Positions 8,782 to 17,220 are shown, numbered from the stretch's first letter. The stretch: DNA of 64,000 nt from Pollutimonas subterranea (GCF_002849655.1 NZ_PDNW01000008.1:62001-126000); one strand, 5' to 3'. A program made the numbers and translations. Notes: generated from the sequence alone by a model not told the origin.

Positions 8782-9954
8782 TTAAAGAAGGCCTCGCTGC
8801 TGCAGGCTGTGCATTAACTGGCGGATGCCGAAAGTCCAGGGAGGCAGCGCCTCGGAATGACGTACTGTGTTTACCAGGGCACCCAGCGCCGGTGTGGAGA
8901 TTGAAACGCGGTCTCCCAGCTTGTGCGTAAAACCCTGTCCCTTGGCGCCACGATCGTCTGTAGGGGCAAACAATGTTCCGGTGAACAGCATTACGCCATC
9001 CGGATATTGGTGATGGAGTCCTATGGTCTGGCGTACCAGGTCTAGGAGGTCGCGGCTTATCTCGCTCAGTGAACTGTAGCCCTCGAGCACATAACCGTCT
9101 TCACCACGTATGGACAAGGAAATCTCCACGGTACGGGCATCGTCGATTGTGAAGTCATCATCCAGTACACGGATAAAAGGTCCCATGGCGCAAGATCCGT
9201 TATTGTCCTTTGCTTTCCCAAGCAATAACGCGCTGCGGCCTTCGATATCCCGCAAATTCACGTCATTGCCCAGCGTGACGCCTTTGACCCGGCCTTGCGA
9301 ATCGACGGCAAGCACCAGTTCGGGTTCAGGATTGTTCCATTCCGACTTGCGCAGGATACCTATTTCTTCGCCCGATCCTGCGGATGAAAGCACAGGTGCT
9401 TTGGTAAATACTTCGGCGTCAGGGCCTATGCCAACTTCCAGATATTGCGACCATAAGCCATTGGACTGGAGGAATTCCTTGACCCTGGCCGCTTCCGGCG
9501 AGCCTGGCCGGACTTTCTGAATAGCCGTTCCAACAATATCGCTGATACTGGAACGAATCTGGTCTGCCTTGAGCGGATCCCCCGATGCCTTTTCCTCGAT
9601 CACCCGCTCCAGCATGCTGCCTACGAAAGTAACCCCGCAGGCCTTGATGACCTGGAGGTCGCAGGGGGCGATGAAGCGAACAGCATCTTTTCGCTGAGCC
9701 AGTGTGTCTTCCACCACCTGCTCCAGTTGCCATTCCCGCCGCCCGGTTTGCAAACGCAGAAACCCCACCAGGTCATCGTGCTCAAGCAAACCGCTAACCG
9801 TGGACGCCACATGTGTGATATCGATGACTTTGCCGTCGCGCACGACTACGACGCAAGGAGCGCCGTCGTGTTGTGGATCGGCAATACGTCCGAGCAATGT
9901 CGCACGAGAAAGGTCTTGAGGCAAAAATTGTTCAATATCCGACGATGTCATCAT
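8782..9954 (-). CDS. Fumarylacetoacetate hydrolase (FAH) family protein
   Basis: This 390-residue protein's C-terminal two thirds show the FAH fold: the metal-binding EPELVLAVDSQG segment (about 215-228), GVTLGNDVNLRDIEGRSALL and AKDNNGSCAMGP. An N-terminal alpha/beta region of roughly 120 residues precedes it, as in the longer FAH-family dehydratases/hydrolases acting on 2-keto-3-deoxy sugar acids. Its ATG overlaps the stop of the upstream dehydrogenase by four bases (ATGA), so it belongs to the minus-strand operon Bug - CoA transferase - hydroxyacid dehydrogenase - FAH. The exact reaction (hydrolysis, decarboxylation or dehydration) cannot be fixed from sequence. Confidence 0.88.
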   Translation of the reverse strand: MMTSSDIEQFLPQDLSRATLLGRIADPQHDGAPCVVVVRDGKVIDITHVASTVSGLLEHDDLVGFLRLQTGRREWQLEQVVEDTLAQRKDAVRFIAPCDLQVIKACGVTFVGSMLERVIEEKASGDPLKADQIRSSISDIVGTAIQKVRPGSPEAARVKEFLQSNGLWSQYLEVGIGPDAEVFTKAPVLSSAGSGEEIGILRKSEWNNPEPELVLAVDSQGRVKGVTLGNDVNLRDIEGRSALLLGKAKDNNGSCAMGPFIRVLDDDFTIDDARTVEISLSIRGEDGYVLEGYSSLSEISRDLLDLVRQTIGLHHQYPDGVMLFTGTLFAPTDDRGAKGQGFTHKLGDRVSISTPALGALVNTVRHSEALPPWTFGIRQLMHSLQQRGLL

Positions 9955-11114
9955 GGGTTCTCGGCAAATCTCAAAGGATTATCAAGGCACTGCATGTCGA
10001 TGTCATTGACGTCCTTGAGTCCCATCAATGTCATGGATGTTTCCATTTCGTTCTTCAGTATCGTGAACAACTTGTCCAAACCAGCACGCCCTCCGCAGGC
10101 CAGGCCGTAAAGATAAGGGCGTCCGACCAGGCAGAAATCCGCACCCATAGCCAAAGACTTGATCACATCCTGGCCGGAACGTATGCCGCCATCCAGGATC
10201 ACTTCGACCTGTTTGTCCACAGCCCGCGCGATACGGTTGAGGCTGGAAATGGTAGACCTTACCCCATCCAGCTGCCGACCGCCATGATTGGATACCACGA
10301 TGGCATCGCAGCCGCTGTCGATCGCCTTCCGAGCATCTTCAGGCGTAAGGACACCCTTGATGATCAACTTGCCTTTCCATAGCCGCCGTATCCATTCGAC
10401 ATCGCGCCAGTCAATTGAATCATCGTATTGCGATGCGCACCACTCAGCGAGACCGGTCATATTTCCGTTAGGTTGGGACAGAATTTCCTTCAGGTTACCG
10501 AAGCTGCGATTACGGGTCCTGGACATCTGAAAAAGCCACCCTGGCTTGCCCAGTGTGTTCAGCACATTGGCGGCCGTCATGCGCAGGGGCACGCTAAGGC
10601 CATTCTTCAGGTCCTTGTGCCTTTGCCCCGAAGTGGGCAGGTCGACGGTCAGAACCAGCGCTGAACATTTGGCCGCCTGGGCGCGTTGCACCAACATTTC
10701 GGTAAACCCCCGATCTTTCATTATGTACAACTGAAACCAATAGGGGTACGGATTGCTTTCGGCAAGTTGTTCCATCGAACAGATCGAGACGGTACTGAGG
10801 GTATACGGGATATTCCAGTCCGCCGCCGCCTTCAGGGCGACAATTTCCCCGTCCGGATAGTAGAGGCCCGCAAGTCCGGTGGGCGCGATACCAAATGGCA
10901 GCGCATAATCACGGCCCATCAACGATCTGCCGAGGTTCTTCTGCGACACGTTGACCATGACACGTTGCTTGAAATACAACTCGCCAAAGTCGCTGGAGTT
11001 CTCAGTCAGCGTCTTTTCATTGTAGGAGCCACCATCCATATAATCGAACAGCGATTTCGGCAGCTTTTTGCGAGACAGTTTCCTGAGGTCCTCGACGTTG
11101 GTAACGATGTCCAT
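9951..11114 (-). CDS. FMN-dependent alpha-hydroxy-acid dehydrogenase (LldD family)
   Basis: This 387-residue TIM-barrel flavoprotein oxidises L-2-hydroxyacids to 2-oxoacids. It has the N-terminal LRKLSRKKLPKSLFDYMDGG, the FMN-binding PFGIAPTGLAGL (about 74-86), and the catalytic His/Arg motif SNHGGRQLDG (about 275-285) followed by DGGIRSGQDV and GRPYLYGLA. Length matches lactate dehydrogenase LldD. The gene sits 5 bases after the CoA-transferase stop and overlaps the FAH gene by 4 bases. L-lactate is possible, but the context favours a less common hydroxyacid. Confidence 0.92.
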   Translation of the reverse strand: MDIVTNVEDLRKLSRKKLPKSLFDYMDGGSYNEKTLTENSSDFGELYFKQRVMVNVSQKNLGRSLMGRDYALPFGIAPTGLAGLYYPDGEIVALKAAADWNIPYTLSTVSICSMEQLAESNPYPYWFQLYIMKDRGFTEMLVQRAQAAKCSALVLTVDLPTSGQRHKDLKNGLSVPLRMTAANVLNTLGKPGWLFQMSRTRNRSFGNLKEILSQPNGNMTGLAEWCASQYDDSIDWRDVEWIRRLWKGKLIIKGVLTPEDARKAIDSGCDAIVVSNHGGRQLDGVRSTISSLNRIARAVDKQVEVILDGGIRSGQDVIKSLAMGADFCLVGRPYLYGLACGGRAGLDKLFTILKNEMETSMTLMGLKDVNDIDMQCLDNPLRFAENP

Positions 11115-11119
11115 GGACG

Positions 11120-12325
11120 CTAACCCGCAGAGACAGAGAATGCGCCTTTTTGGGAAAGGGCGTGGATCTCGTCGGCCGACAATCCAAGTTCATTGAGCAC
11201 ATCTTGTGTATGTTGGCCAAGCAGCGGAGCGGGATACCTGACCTGTTGCGGCGTTTCGCTCAATTTCACAGGAAACCCGAGCGATTTAACCATACCTTCG
11301 ACCGGGTGCTCGATATTGAGCACCATGCTCCTGGCTTGAGATTGTTCGCTGGCAAGGGCTTCATCATAATTATAGATGGGGGCTGCCGGCACGCCCTTGT
11401 CGAGCAGACGCTCCACCCACTCTTCGGCGGTAGCGGTTGCAAAGCTTGCTTCCAGTTCGCCGATCAGCTGCTCACGATTCTTCAGGCGTTCCACATTATC
11501 CAGATAGAGAGGATTCTCGACGAGATCGAGGCGTCCAATAACTTCACAGAGGCCGAGCCACAATTTCTGGTTCGCCGCACCCATGACGAAATAGCGGTCC
11601 GAAGCACGCACCGTCTGATAAGGAGCACTCATGCGATTGGCGCTGCCGATAGGCACAGGTAAACGACCGGTGCCCCAATATTCAGCGGTTTCCCATATCG
11701 ATAATCCCAAAGCGCTTTCGAAAAGCGAGGCATCGACATACTGTCCCCGGCCCGACTCCTGCCGCCCTATGATGGCACTCAACACCCCATAAGCCGCAAA
11801 CAGGCCCGATCCCAGGTCGGCGACCGGAATACTCGACTTCACCGGCGAAGCATTAGGGTGACCCATCACGCTCATTACGCCGGACATGGCTTGTGCAATC
11901 AGGTCGAATCCGGGGCGGTGCGCCCACGGGCCTGTCTGTCCAAATCCCGAAATGCTGGCGTACACCAGTCGGGGATTGATTTCTTTCAAGGTGTCGTAGT
12001 CGATGCCCAAACGCTTAGCGACCCCGGGCCGATTGTTCTCGACCACGATATCCGCGCTTTCCACCAACTTGTAGAAGGCGGCACGACCCGCTTCATTCTT
12101 TAGGTTGATCTCAATACTGCGCTTATTGCGATTGAGCGCAAGAAACCCGCCACTATCGGCGCCCTTCAATCTGAAGCCCATGGCTCGACGGGTCTGGTCG
12201 CCGACGCCGGGAGGCTCCACCTTGATCACATCGGCGCCCATGTCGCCAAGCAACATGCAGCAGTAAGGACCCGCCATCACTTGGCTGACGTCAAGGACTT
12301 TCAGTCCGGAAAGAGGAAGTTTCAT
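11120..12325 (-). CDS. CaiB/BaiF family (class III) CoA transferase
   Basis: This 401-residue protein begins MKLPLSGLKVLDVSQVMAGP, the typical family III start, then LLGDMGADVIKVEPP and LNRNKRSIEINL. The Asp in PGFDLIAQAMSG is the expected catalytic carboxylate that forms the aspartyl-CoA thioester. The enzyme moves CoA between carboxylic acids, activating a substrate for later oxidation or lyase steps. The start at 12325 matches family homology; 30 upstream in-frame residues have none. It lies between a Bug receptor gene (upstream) and the FMN dehydrogenase (downstream) in one operon. Confidence 0.92.
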   Translation of the reverse strand: MKLPLSGLKVLDVSQVMAGPYCCMLLGDMGADVIKVEPPGVGDQTRRAMGFRLKGADSGGFLALNRNKRSIEINLKNEAGRAAFYKLVESADIVVENNRPGVAKRLGIDYDTLKEINPRLVYASISGFGQTGPWAHRPGFDLIAQAMSGVMSVMGHPNASPVKSSIPVADLGSGLFAAYGVLSAIIGRQESGRGQYVDASLFESALGLSIWETAEYWGTGRLPVPIGSANRMSAPYQTVRASDRYFVMGAANQKLWLGLCEVIGRLDLVENPLYLDNVERLKNREQLIGELEASFATATAEEWVERLLDKGVPAAPIYNYDEALASEQSQARSMVLNIEHPVEGMVKSLGFPVKLSETPQQVRYPAPLLGQHTQDVLNELGLSADEIHALSQKGAFSVSAG

Positions 12326-12418
12326 AAAGAGTGATGTTTCTCGTTGATGCTCGATGGGCGGACACCCGATTGGTACAGGCCGCGTACGCGGGCACCGGGT
12401 CAGCGGCGCCCACAAAGG

Positions 12419-13381
12419 CTAAGTCTGGACGTTGGCCTGCTTGATGACCTTGGCCCATTTCTCGCCCTCCGCCATAATGAAATCGGCAAAACGCGTTGGC
12501 GTACCGCCGCCCTCGACGGCACCTTGTCGCAACAACTGTGCCGCCACATCGGGCATGGCAATAACCTTGTTGACCGTCGCATTGACCTCGTCGACGATCT
12601 GAGGCGAAAGGCCTGCCGGGCCGACAAGGCCATACCAGGTGCTGGCGTCAAATCCTGTGAACCCCTGCTCATCCATGGTCGGCACATCAGCAAAGGACTC
12701 CACCCGCTTGATATGCGATTGAGCCAGTGCGACAAGGTTGCCGCTAGCCACATGCGGGCCGGCAGACGGCATGGTGTCAAAGCTGAAGTTGATCTGACCG
12801 CCTAATAAATCAGTCATCATCGGTCCGGAGCCTTTGTATGGCACGTGCAATACGTCGACGCCGGCCATAAGCTTGAACAGCTCCAGCGCCATGTGCTGCG
12901 CAGAACCATTGCCAGCCGAACCGAATGTGATCTTGCCGGGATCCTGCTTGCACAACTGCACCAGCTCGGCCACCGTTTTCACCGGCTGATCCTTGTTTCC
13001 AACCAACAGCAAGGGTGTAATGCCGACCAAAACGATAGGTGTGAAGTCTTTCTGCACGTCATAACGTGGACTTGGCGTCAACGATGGAGCGATCGAATGG
13101 CTGCTGAAATTCGCCATCAGCAGGTTCGAACCATCGTTGATTTGACGCGCGGTATGTTCAGCTGCAATTACACCCGCCGCCCCAGGCTTGTTCTGGACCA
13201 CGACATTGCGGTCAAGCAAAGGCCCCATCTTCTGGGCCAGCAGTCGGGCCACGGCGTCGGTGCCGCCGCCGGCCGAAAAACCCACCACCATAGAGATAGG
13301 TTTGTTCGGTAAGGCTTGGGCCAGGATCTGAGGGGCAAAGGCGAGCGATGCCGCCATCGTCAAGAAATTTCGTCTATTCAC
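12419..13381 (-). CDS. Bug family TTT substrate-binding protein
   Basis: This 320-residue periplasmic receptor has a short signal peptide (MNRRNFLTMAASLAFAPQIL, with a twin-Arg-like NRRNF start), then PNKPISMVVGFSAGGGTDAVAR and QNKPGAAGVI. It is the first gene of the minus-strand operon with a CoA transferase, hydroxyacid dehydrogenase and FAH enzyme, so its ligand is probably the acid these enzymes degrade. An IS4-family element sits about 165 bases upstream and may have changed its promoter region. Confidence 0.92.
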   Translation of the reverse strand: MNRRNFLTMAASLAFAPQILAQALPNKPISMVVGFSAGGGTDAVARLLAQKMGPLLDRNVVVQNKPGAAGVIAAEHTARQINDGSNLLMANFSSHSIAPSLTPSPRYDVQKDFTPIVLVGITPLLLVGNKDQPVKTVAELVQLCKQDPGKITFGSAGNGSAQHMALELFKLMAGVDVLHVPYKGSGPMMTDLLGGQINFSFDTMPSAGPHVASGNLVALAQSHIKRVESFADVPTMDEQGFTGFDASTWYGLVGPAGLSPQIVDEVNATVNKVIAMPDVAAQLLRQGAVEGGGTPTRFADFIMAEGEKWAKVIKQANVQT

Positions 13382-13521
13382 TGGTTCGTCTCCTTGGTCG
13401 GGCAGGTCAACTATATGTATATATTATGTCGATTCAAAATTTGGTTGCGCGACTGATGCGACAACCGGCGAAGGCCAGTGTACAAGCGGAGTTCGAGAGT
13501 CTCCAACGTATATTTATTAGG

Positions 13522-13528
13522 CCTAACC
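13522..13528. repeat. Left arm of an inverted repeat split by the IS (CCTAACC)
   Basis: CCTAACC here pairs with GGTTAGG at 14899-14905, on the far side of the IS. If the IS and one target copy are removed, the arms are separated by 36 bases that include a TCATCAATGA near-dyad. The element therefore inserted into the loop of a hairpin-like sequence. Confidence 0.5.
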
Positions 13529-13547
13529 TCAAGAAAATTTCATCAAT

Positions 13548-14873
13548 CAGTAGTGTCCCAACGTTTTCACATTAGGACTTAATAAGTTAATGATTTACCT
13601 TGGTTTTCTGGCATTTAAGTCTGGTCTCGATTTGAACATCGAGGCGATGACTTATGGTCTTGCATATCTGTACGCAAAGGACCGCCATGAACCAGGGCAA
13701 GCTTGTCTTTTCTCAGCTGATGGCGTTTCTGCCGCTGAGCACATTTCGTCGTTGCGTTGCTCGCTATCGGGGCAATCACAAGGTCAAGGATTTTTCCTGC
13801 ATGGATCAGTTCTTGACGATGGCCTTTGCCCAGTTGACGTATCGGGAGTCGCTGCGCGATATCGAACTGAACCTGCGTGCGCAGACCAAGCGGCTGTATC
13901 ACATGGGCCTGCGCTGCAAGACTGTCTCGCGCAACACCTTGGCCAACGCCAATGCCACGCGTCCTTGGCAAATTTATGCCGACTTTGCGCAGCATTTGAT
14001 TGCGATGGCGCGTACTCTGTATGCGCAAGAGCCGCTGGCTGTCGATCTGGCGGCGACGGTCTATGCTTTCGATGCAACCACCATCGACCTGTGCCTGTCG
14101 GTGTATCCGTGGGCACCGTTTCGTCAACACAAGGCTGCCATCAAGCTGCACACCTTGCTGGATTTGCGCGGTTCGATTCCGACGTTCATCCACATCAGCG
14201 ACGGCAAGACCCACGAGGTCAACACCTTGGATTACTTGCAGATCGAGCCTGATGCCTACTATCTGCTGGACCGAGGTTATCTCGATTTTGGGCGGCTGTT
14301 CCTGATCCATCAGGCCAGCGCCTTCTTCGTGACCCGGGCCAAGTCCAACACCCAATTCAAGCGCCGGTACTCCCGCCCTGTCGACCGAATCAATACCAAT
14401 GTCGTGTGCGATCAAATCGGCGTGCTGACCGTCTTCTACTCCAGCAAGGACTATCCCGCGCCGCTGCGTCGCGTCGTGGTCAAAGACGAGAGTGGAAAGC
14501 GCATCACGTTCTTGACCAACAACTTCGCGCTGGAACCCAGCTTGATTGCAGACCTGTACCGACAACGCTGGCAGGTCGAGTTGTTCTTCAAATGGATCAA
14601 GCAACACCTGCGAATCAAAACCTTTCTGGGTACCAGCGAGAATGCGGTCAAGACGCAAATCTGGATCGCGGTCTGCACTTACGTGCTGATCGCCATTGCC
14701 AAGAAGCGCCTGCATCTGCCCCATAGTCTTCATGAAATCCTACAAATTCTAAGCCTAACCATGTTTGAAACAATGCCCATAAATCAACTACTTGAAAAAC
14801 ACGAACCCGACGACGACCCAGAGTTCGAGCCTAAACAGCTCGCCCTACTCTGAAAAACGTTGGGACACTACTG
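13548..14873 (+). mobile_element. Complete IS4-family insertion sequence, 1326 bp
   Basis: Both ends carry CAGTAGTGTCCCAACGTTTT, at 13548-13567 and in reverse complement at 14854-14873, giving 20-bp perfect terminal inverted repeats. The element is flanked by a 9-bp direct repeat TTCATCAAT at 13539-13547 and 14874-14882, the target-site duplication. One intact transposase gene fills the interior. Intact ends, intact gene and an exact duplication suggest recent insertion and possible activity. Confidence 0.95.
13687..14853 (+). CDS. IS4-family transposase with N-terminal DUF4372-like domain
   Basis: This is a 388-residue DDE transposase. An N-terminal region (about 1-80, MNQGKLVFSQLMAFLPLSTF) precedes the catalytic core. 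The core has D129 in YAFDATTID, D195 in YYLLDRGYLDF and E298 in the YREK motif (YRQRWQVELFFKWIK; Y-2-R-3-E-6-K), the hallmark of IS4. The whole reading frame is open, with no frameshift. The ATG at 13687 gives the family start; the longer in-frame extension lies in the IS left end. Its stop codon falls at the edge of the right inverted repeat. Confidence 0.95.
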   Translation: MNQGKLVFSQLMAFLPLSTFRRCVARYRGNHKVKDFSCMDQFLTMAFAQLTYRESLRDIELNLRAQTKRLYHMGLRCKTVSRNTLANANATRPWQIYADFAQHLIAMARTLYAQEPLAVDLAATVYAFDATTIDLCLSVYPWAPFRQHKAAIKLHTLLDLRGSIPTFIHISDGKTHEVNTLDYLQIEPDAYYLLDRGYLDFGRLFLIHQASAFFVTRAKSNTQFKRRYSRPVDRINTNVVCDQIGVLTVFYSSKDYPAPLRRVVVKDESGKRITFLTNNFALEPSLIADLYRQRWQVELFFKWIKQHLRIKTFLGTSENAVKTQIWIAVCTYVLIAIAKKRLHLPHSLHEILQILSLTMFETMPINQLLEKHEPDDDPEFEPKQLALL

Positions 14874-14985
14874 TTCATCAATGATTTTTTATTTTTGCGG
14901 TTAGGAATGGACCTTGCTGCCCACGATAGCTGCCGCCACGTCGGTGGTCGGCCGTTAAGCGCGTGAACCTTGAAGGACTACTGAA

Positions 14986-15156
14986 ATGACGAACCAGAAA
15001 GACGATGTAAATCCCGGCGACGATGCGGCGCCGGGCACCGCCGGGACGGGCGAAGTGCCCTGCCCCGATTGCAATGGAACAGGTGACTTGAACGGTGTGT
15101 CATGTAAAAACTGTGGCGGTACAGGCAAGGTGATAAAGGGCGTAGGCGGGGCCTGA
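14986..15156 (+). CDS. 56-residue DnaJ-type zinc-finger-like miniprotein
   Basis: A short frame starts with ATG at 14986, with GAAGGA about 10 bases upstream, and ends with TGA at 15154-15156. The first 25 residues are acidic and Gly/Pro/Ala-rich (MTNQKDDVNPGDDAAPGTAG). The rest holds two CxxCxGxG knuckles, CPDCNGTG and CKNCGGTG, separated by eight residues, as in the zinc centre of DnaJ. Such small proteins may bind zinc and act as chaperone-like or ribosome-associated factors; no function is established from the sequence. It stands alone between the IS right flank and the convergent MBL gene. Confidence 0.8.
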   Translation: MTNQKDDVNPGDDAAPGTAGTGEVPCPDCNGTGDLNGVSCKNCGGTGKVIKGVGGA

Positions 15157-15170
15157 TACCACTCACATGC

Positions 15171-16037
15171 TCAAACGGCAAGCATGTCGGCCGGTACCCG
15201 AGCGCTGCGTCCCGCGAGGCGCTCGAACTCAACAAGATCGTGGCCACAAAACAGCTCGACCTCATCGGGGAAGCTGCGTTTCAGCGCGCGCAGACGTGCC
15301 TGGTTGTTGTGCCTGGCGGCGCTATCTTTTTCCATCATCCATTGGTAGAACACCAGTCCGGGCGTGCATCTCGGATGAACGGCATCCATTTCCCGATGGT
15401 AAAAGTAGGCGTCGCCGGCCTGCAGCAACCATTTATCGCCACGCTGCACGGCCACGCCCGAATGGCCGAAGGTGTGGCCCACCAACGGTACAAGCGCAAT
15501 GTCCGGGGGCAATCCGTCAAGGGCACGAACCCGCTCCAGGCCGAACCAGTCTTCGCCTTCGCCGGCGGGATAGACCTTCCACTGCTCTTTGGTCGACCAC
15601 TGCTGCGGACGGAACCGTTGCCGGTCCAGCCAAGTTTTCTGCAGGAAAGCGTAGTCTCTCTCGGCGGCGAGCATATGAACCGTCGCTTGCGGAAAGTCGT
15701 CCAGGCCTCCGGCATGGTCAAAATCGAGATGGGTGAGAATAATATGCCGGACATCGCGCGGGTCGAAACCTAAAGCCTGTATTTGTCGAAACGCAGTCAT
15801 CTCGTCCCGGAAGTCCGGCTTCAGCATGGAGAGGAAGAAGCGACTGAGCCTGCGCTTCGGATCGGCAACATCGCGCCGTCCAAGGCCTGTATCGACCAAT
15901 ATCAGTTCGGTGCCCGTTTCAATCAAAAGACAATGGCAGGTGAGGTGCCCACGCCGGACGACAGAATCGGTCACGCCGTCCATGAGCTTGCCGCCCATGG
16001 GGCAGGTTGAAATACAGTTCAGGTGATGAATACGCAT
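15171..16037 (-). CDS. MBL-fold metallo-hydrolase (lactonase-like)
   Basis: This 288-residue metallo-beta-lactamase-fold protein begins MRIHHLNCISTCPMGG, with LILVDTGLG at 46-53 and the metal motif THLDFDHAGG (H103, D105, D107, H108). The second residue of the motif is Asp rather than the canonical His (HxDxDH in place of HxHxDH), a variant seen in some lactonase/hydrolase subfamilies. A later HTFGHSGV and CGHDL supply further metal ligands. It is probably a hydrolase of an ester, lactone or thioester. It is convergent with the zinc-finger miniprotein. Confidence 0.85.
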   Translation of the reverse strand: MRIHHLNCISTCPMGGKLMDGVTDSVVRRGHLTCHCLLIETGTELILVDTGLGRRDVADPKRRLSRFFLSMLKPDFRDEMTAFRQIQALGFDPRDVRHIILTHLDFDHAGGLDDFPQATVHMLAAERDYAFLQKTWLDRQRFRPQQWSTKEQWKVYPAGEGEDWFGLERVRALDGLPPDIALVPLVGHTFGHSGVAVQRGDKWLLQAGDAYFYHREMDAVHPRCTPGLVFYQWMMEKDSAARHNNQARLRALKRSFPDEVELFCGHDLVEFERLAGRSARVPADMLAV

Positions 16038-16165
16038 GTCGCCCCCGGTGGCGTGAAGCCCGCCTTATCGTGACATCGGTAGACGGCACCCCGTCAGGGA
16101 GCGCCGTCTATGCCCTGCGCAGCAAGAGGTATTCCCGCGTGGCGGGGCTATGCATAGTGGGTGAA

Positions 16166-16603
16166 TTAATCCAGCAGATCCGCCGGGACGTTGCCGCCAT
16201 TGGCCGCAACACGGGCCAGCACGGCCTTATGCAGCCACATATTCATCTGTGCCGAATCGGCCATCAGGTTGGCGGGACAACCCAGCTCGGTCGCCAGTTC
16301 CTTGCGCGCAGTCAGGCTGCTATCGATGTCCAGTAATTTCAGGAGGTCGACAATAGACGTACGCCAATTCAGTTTTTCGGGATGTGCTGCGGCTTTTTGC
16401 TCGAGTTGCGCCACGACATCTACGACGGGTACTGCACGCGGCTGGGCCACCGAGGTGGTACTCGAGTCGGCTGGCGCTATATTGACCGCCGCGGGACTAG
16501 TGTCGCCCGTGGCCGGTGCTTCGACGGGTGTGGCGCCTGCTGCTGGCGCTGCCGAAGCCCCACCTATGCCCAATTTATCAAGAATCTTGCTGAAAAGTCC
16601 CAT
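16166..16603 (-). CDS. DUF3597 domain protein
   Basis: This 145-residue protein starts MGLFSKILDKLGIGGASA, followed by a low-complexity Ala/Pro/Thr linker (about 18-60) and a compact C-terminal helical domain (VVAQLEQKAAAHPEKLNWRTS to VPADLLD) typical of DUF3597. The C-terminal domain contains LNWRTSIVDLLKLLDIDSS, reminiscent of LysM-associated peptidoglycan-linked small proteins. A strong CCAGGAG lies just upstream of the ATG at 16603, which rules out the longer frame. Function unknown. Confidence 0.85.
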   Translation of the reverse strand: MGLFSKILDKLGIGGASAAPAAGATPVEAPATGDTSPAAVNIAPADSSTTSVAQPRAVPVVDVVAQLEQKAAAHPEKLNWRTSIVDLLKLLDIDSSLTARKELATELGCPANLMADSAQMNMWLHKAVLARVAANGGNVPADLLD

Positions 16604-16724
16604 ATCAACTCCTGGAAGATCGGTGTAATAGCGAAAGGCGCAACGCGTCACACCAACGCGACGCACCTTTTTCAATATACCCACCTTCCCGCCACATAGT
16701 TGTCAGGGTATGCAACAGCCGTGA

Positions 16725-16994
16725 TTATTTGCGTACGGTCTTTTTCCGATTCGCCCAATAGGTGAATTCCGGCGCATAGCAGGAAATTTCCATCTCCGCG
16801 GCTTTTTCCTGCATGTATTCCTGTGCGTCCTGGACCGCCTGGTTGTAGATACTGGGCCCGAACTCTTGCACGAGGAACTTTACAAACATACGCGCGCGAA
16901 GCTCTCCCAGGTCTTCATTTTCTTCCTGCTTCCAATACCGCCGCAGAGAATCGGCCAGCTGGTCTTCGGTCTCGGTTTTAAGCTTGATGGACAT
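16725..16994 (-). CDS. DUF2164 family protein
   Basis: This is an 89-residue soluble helical protein. The central stretch FGPSIYNQAVQDAQEYMQEKA is the family's most conserved segment, preceded by a charged region (ETEDQLADSLRRYWKQEENEDLG). No membrane segment or catalytic motif is visible, and function is unknown. It is followed on the same strand, 121 bases downstream, by the DUF3597 gene, and upstream by a gap with a nested inverted repeat (17017-17071). Confidence 0.85.
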   Translation of the reverse strand: MSIKLKTETEDQLADSLRRYWKQEENEDLGELRARMFVKFLVQEFGPSIYNQAVQDAQEYMQEKAAEMEISCYAPEFTYWANRKKTVRK

Positions 16995-17016
16995 TCTTCA
17001 CCTTGTGAAATTCGAG

Positions 17017-17071
17017 TGGCATGGACGAGGTAGATCCAGTACGTGGATTTTTTCCTCCTTTATCCATGCCA
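17017..17071. repeat. Nested inverted repeat in the DUF2164/EamA divergent gap
   Basis: An outer stem TGGCATGGA (17017-17025) pairs with TCCATGCCA (17063-17071). Inside it, ATCCA (17034-17038) pairs with TGGAT (17044-17048), followed by TTTTTT on the plus strand. The inner hairpin plus T-run looks terminator-like on the plus strand, but no plus-strand gene ends upstream. It could instead be a leader attenuator for the EamA gene or the 5' region of the DUF2164 message. Confidence 0.45.
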
Positions 17072-17137
17072 TGTTGGCATGCGCGGCCGTTTCACCATTC
17101 ATTTGCCTGATCACCTTCCCGCGCAGGATCTATTTGT

Positions 17138-17154
17138 AAGGTAGATTCTATCTT
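17138..17154. promoter_or_regulatory. Imperfect 17-bp palindrome upstream of the EamA gene
   Basis: AAGGTAGATTCTATCTT is symmetric except at one base pair and the central base. It lies 67 bases before the EamA start and may be an operator; no regulator gene is adjacent, so the assignment is weak. Confidence 0.3.
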
Positions 17155-17220
17155 GGCCGATTTGACTACTGAATCAGTTCAATTATTTCAAGATACCCAA
17201 CCTGGACGATATGGCAAGCC

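Noticed and set aside
13424-13575. Short plus-strand frame starting MSIQNLVARLM before the IS
   Set aside because: It has no recognised family, runs into the IS left end, and without the IS would end after about 50 codons. Probably non-coding.
14168-14182. tRNA-like T-loop motif GGTTCGATTCC
   Set aside because: It lies inside the transposase coding sequence, with no acceptor stem or anticodon arm around it.
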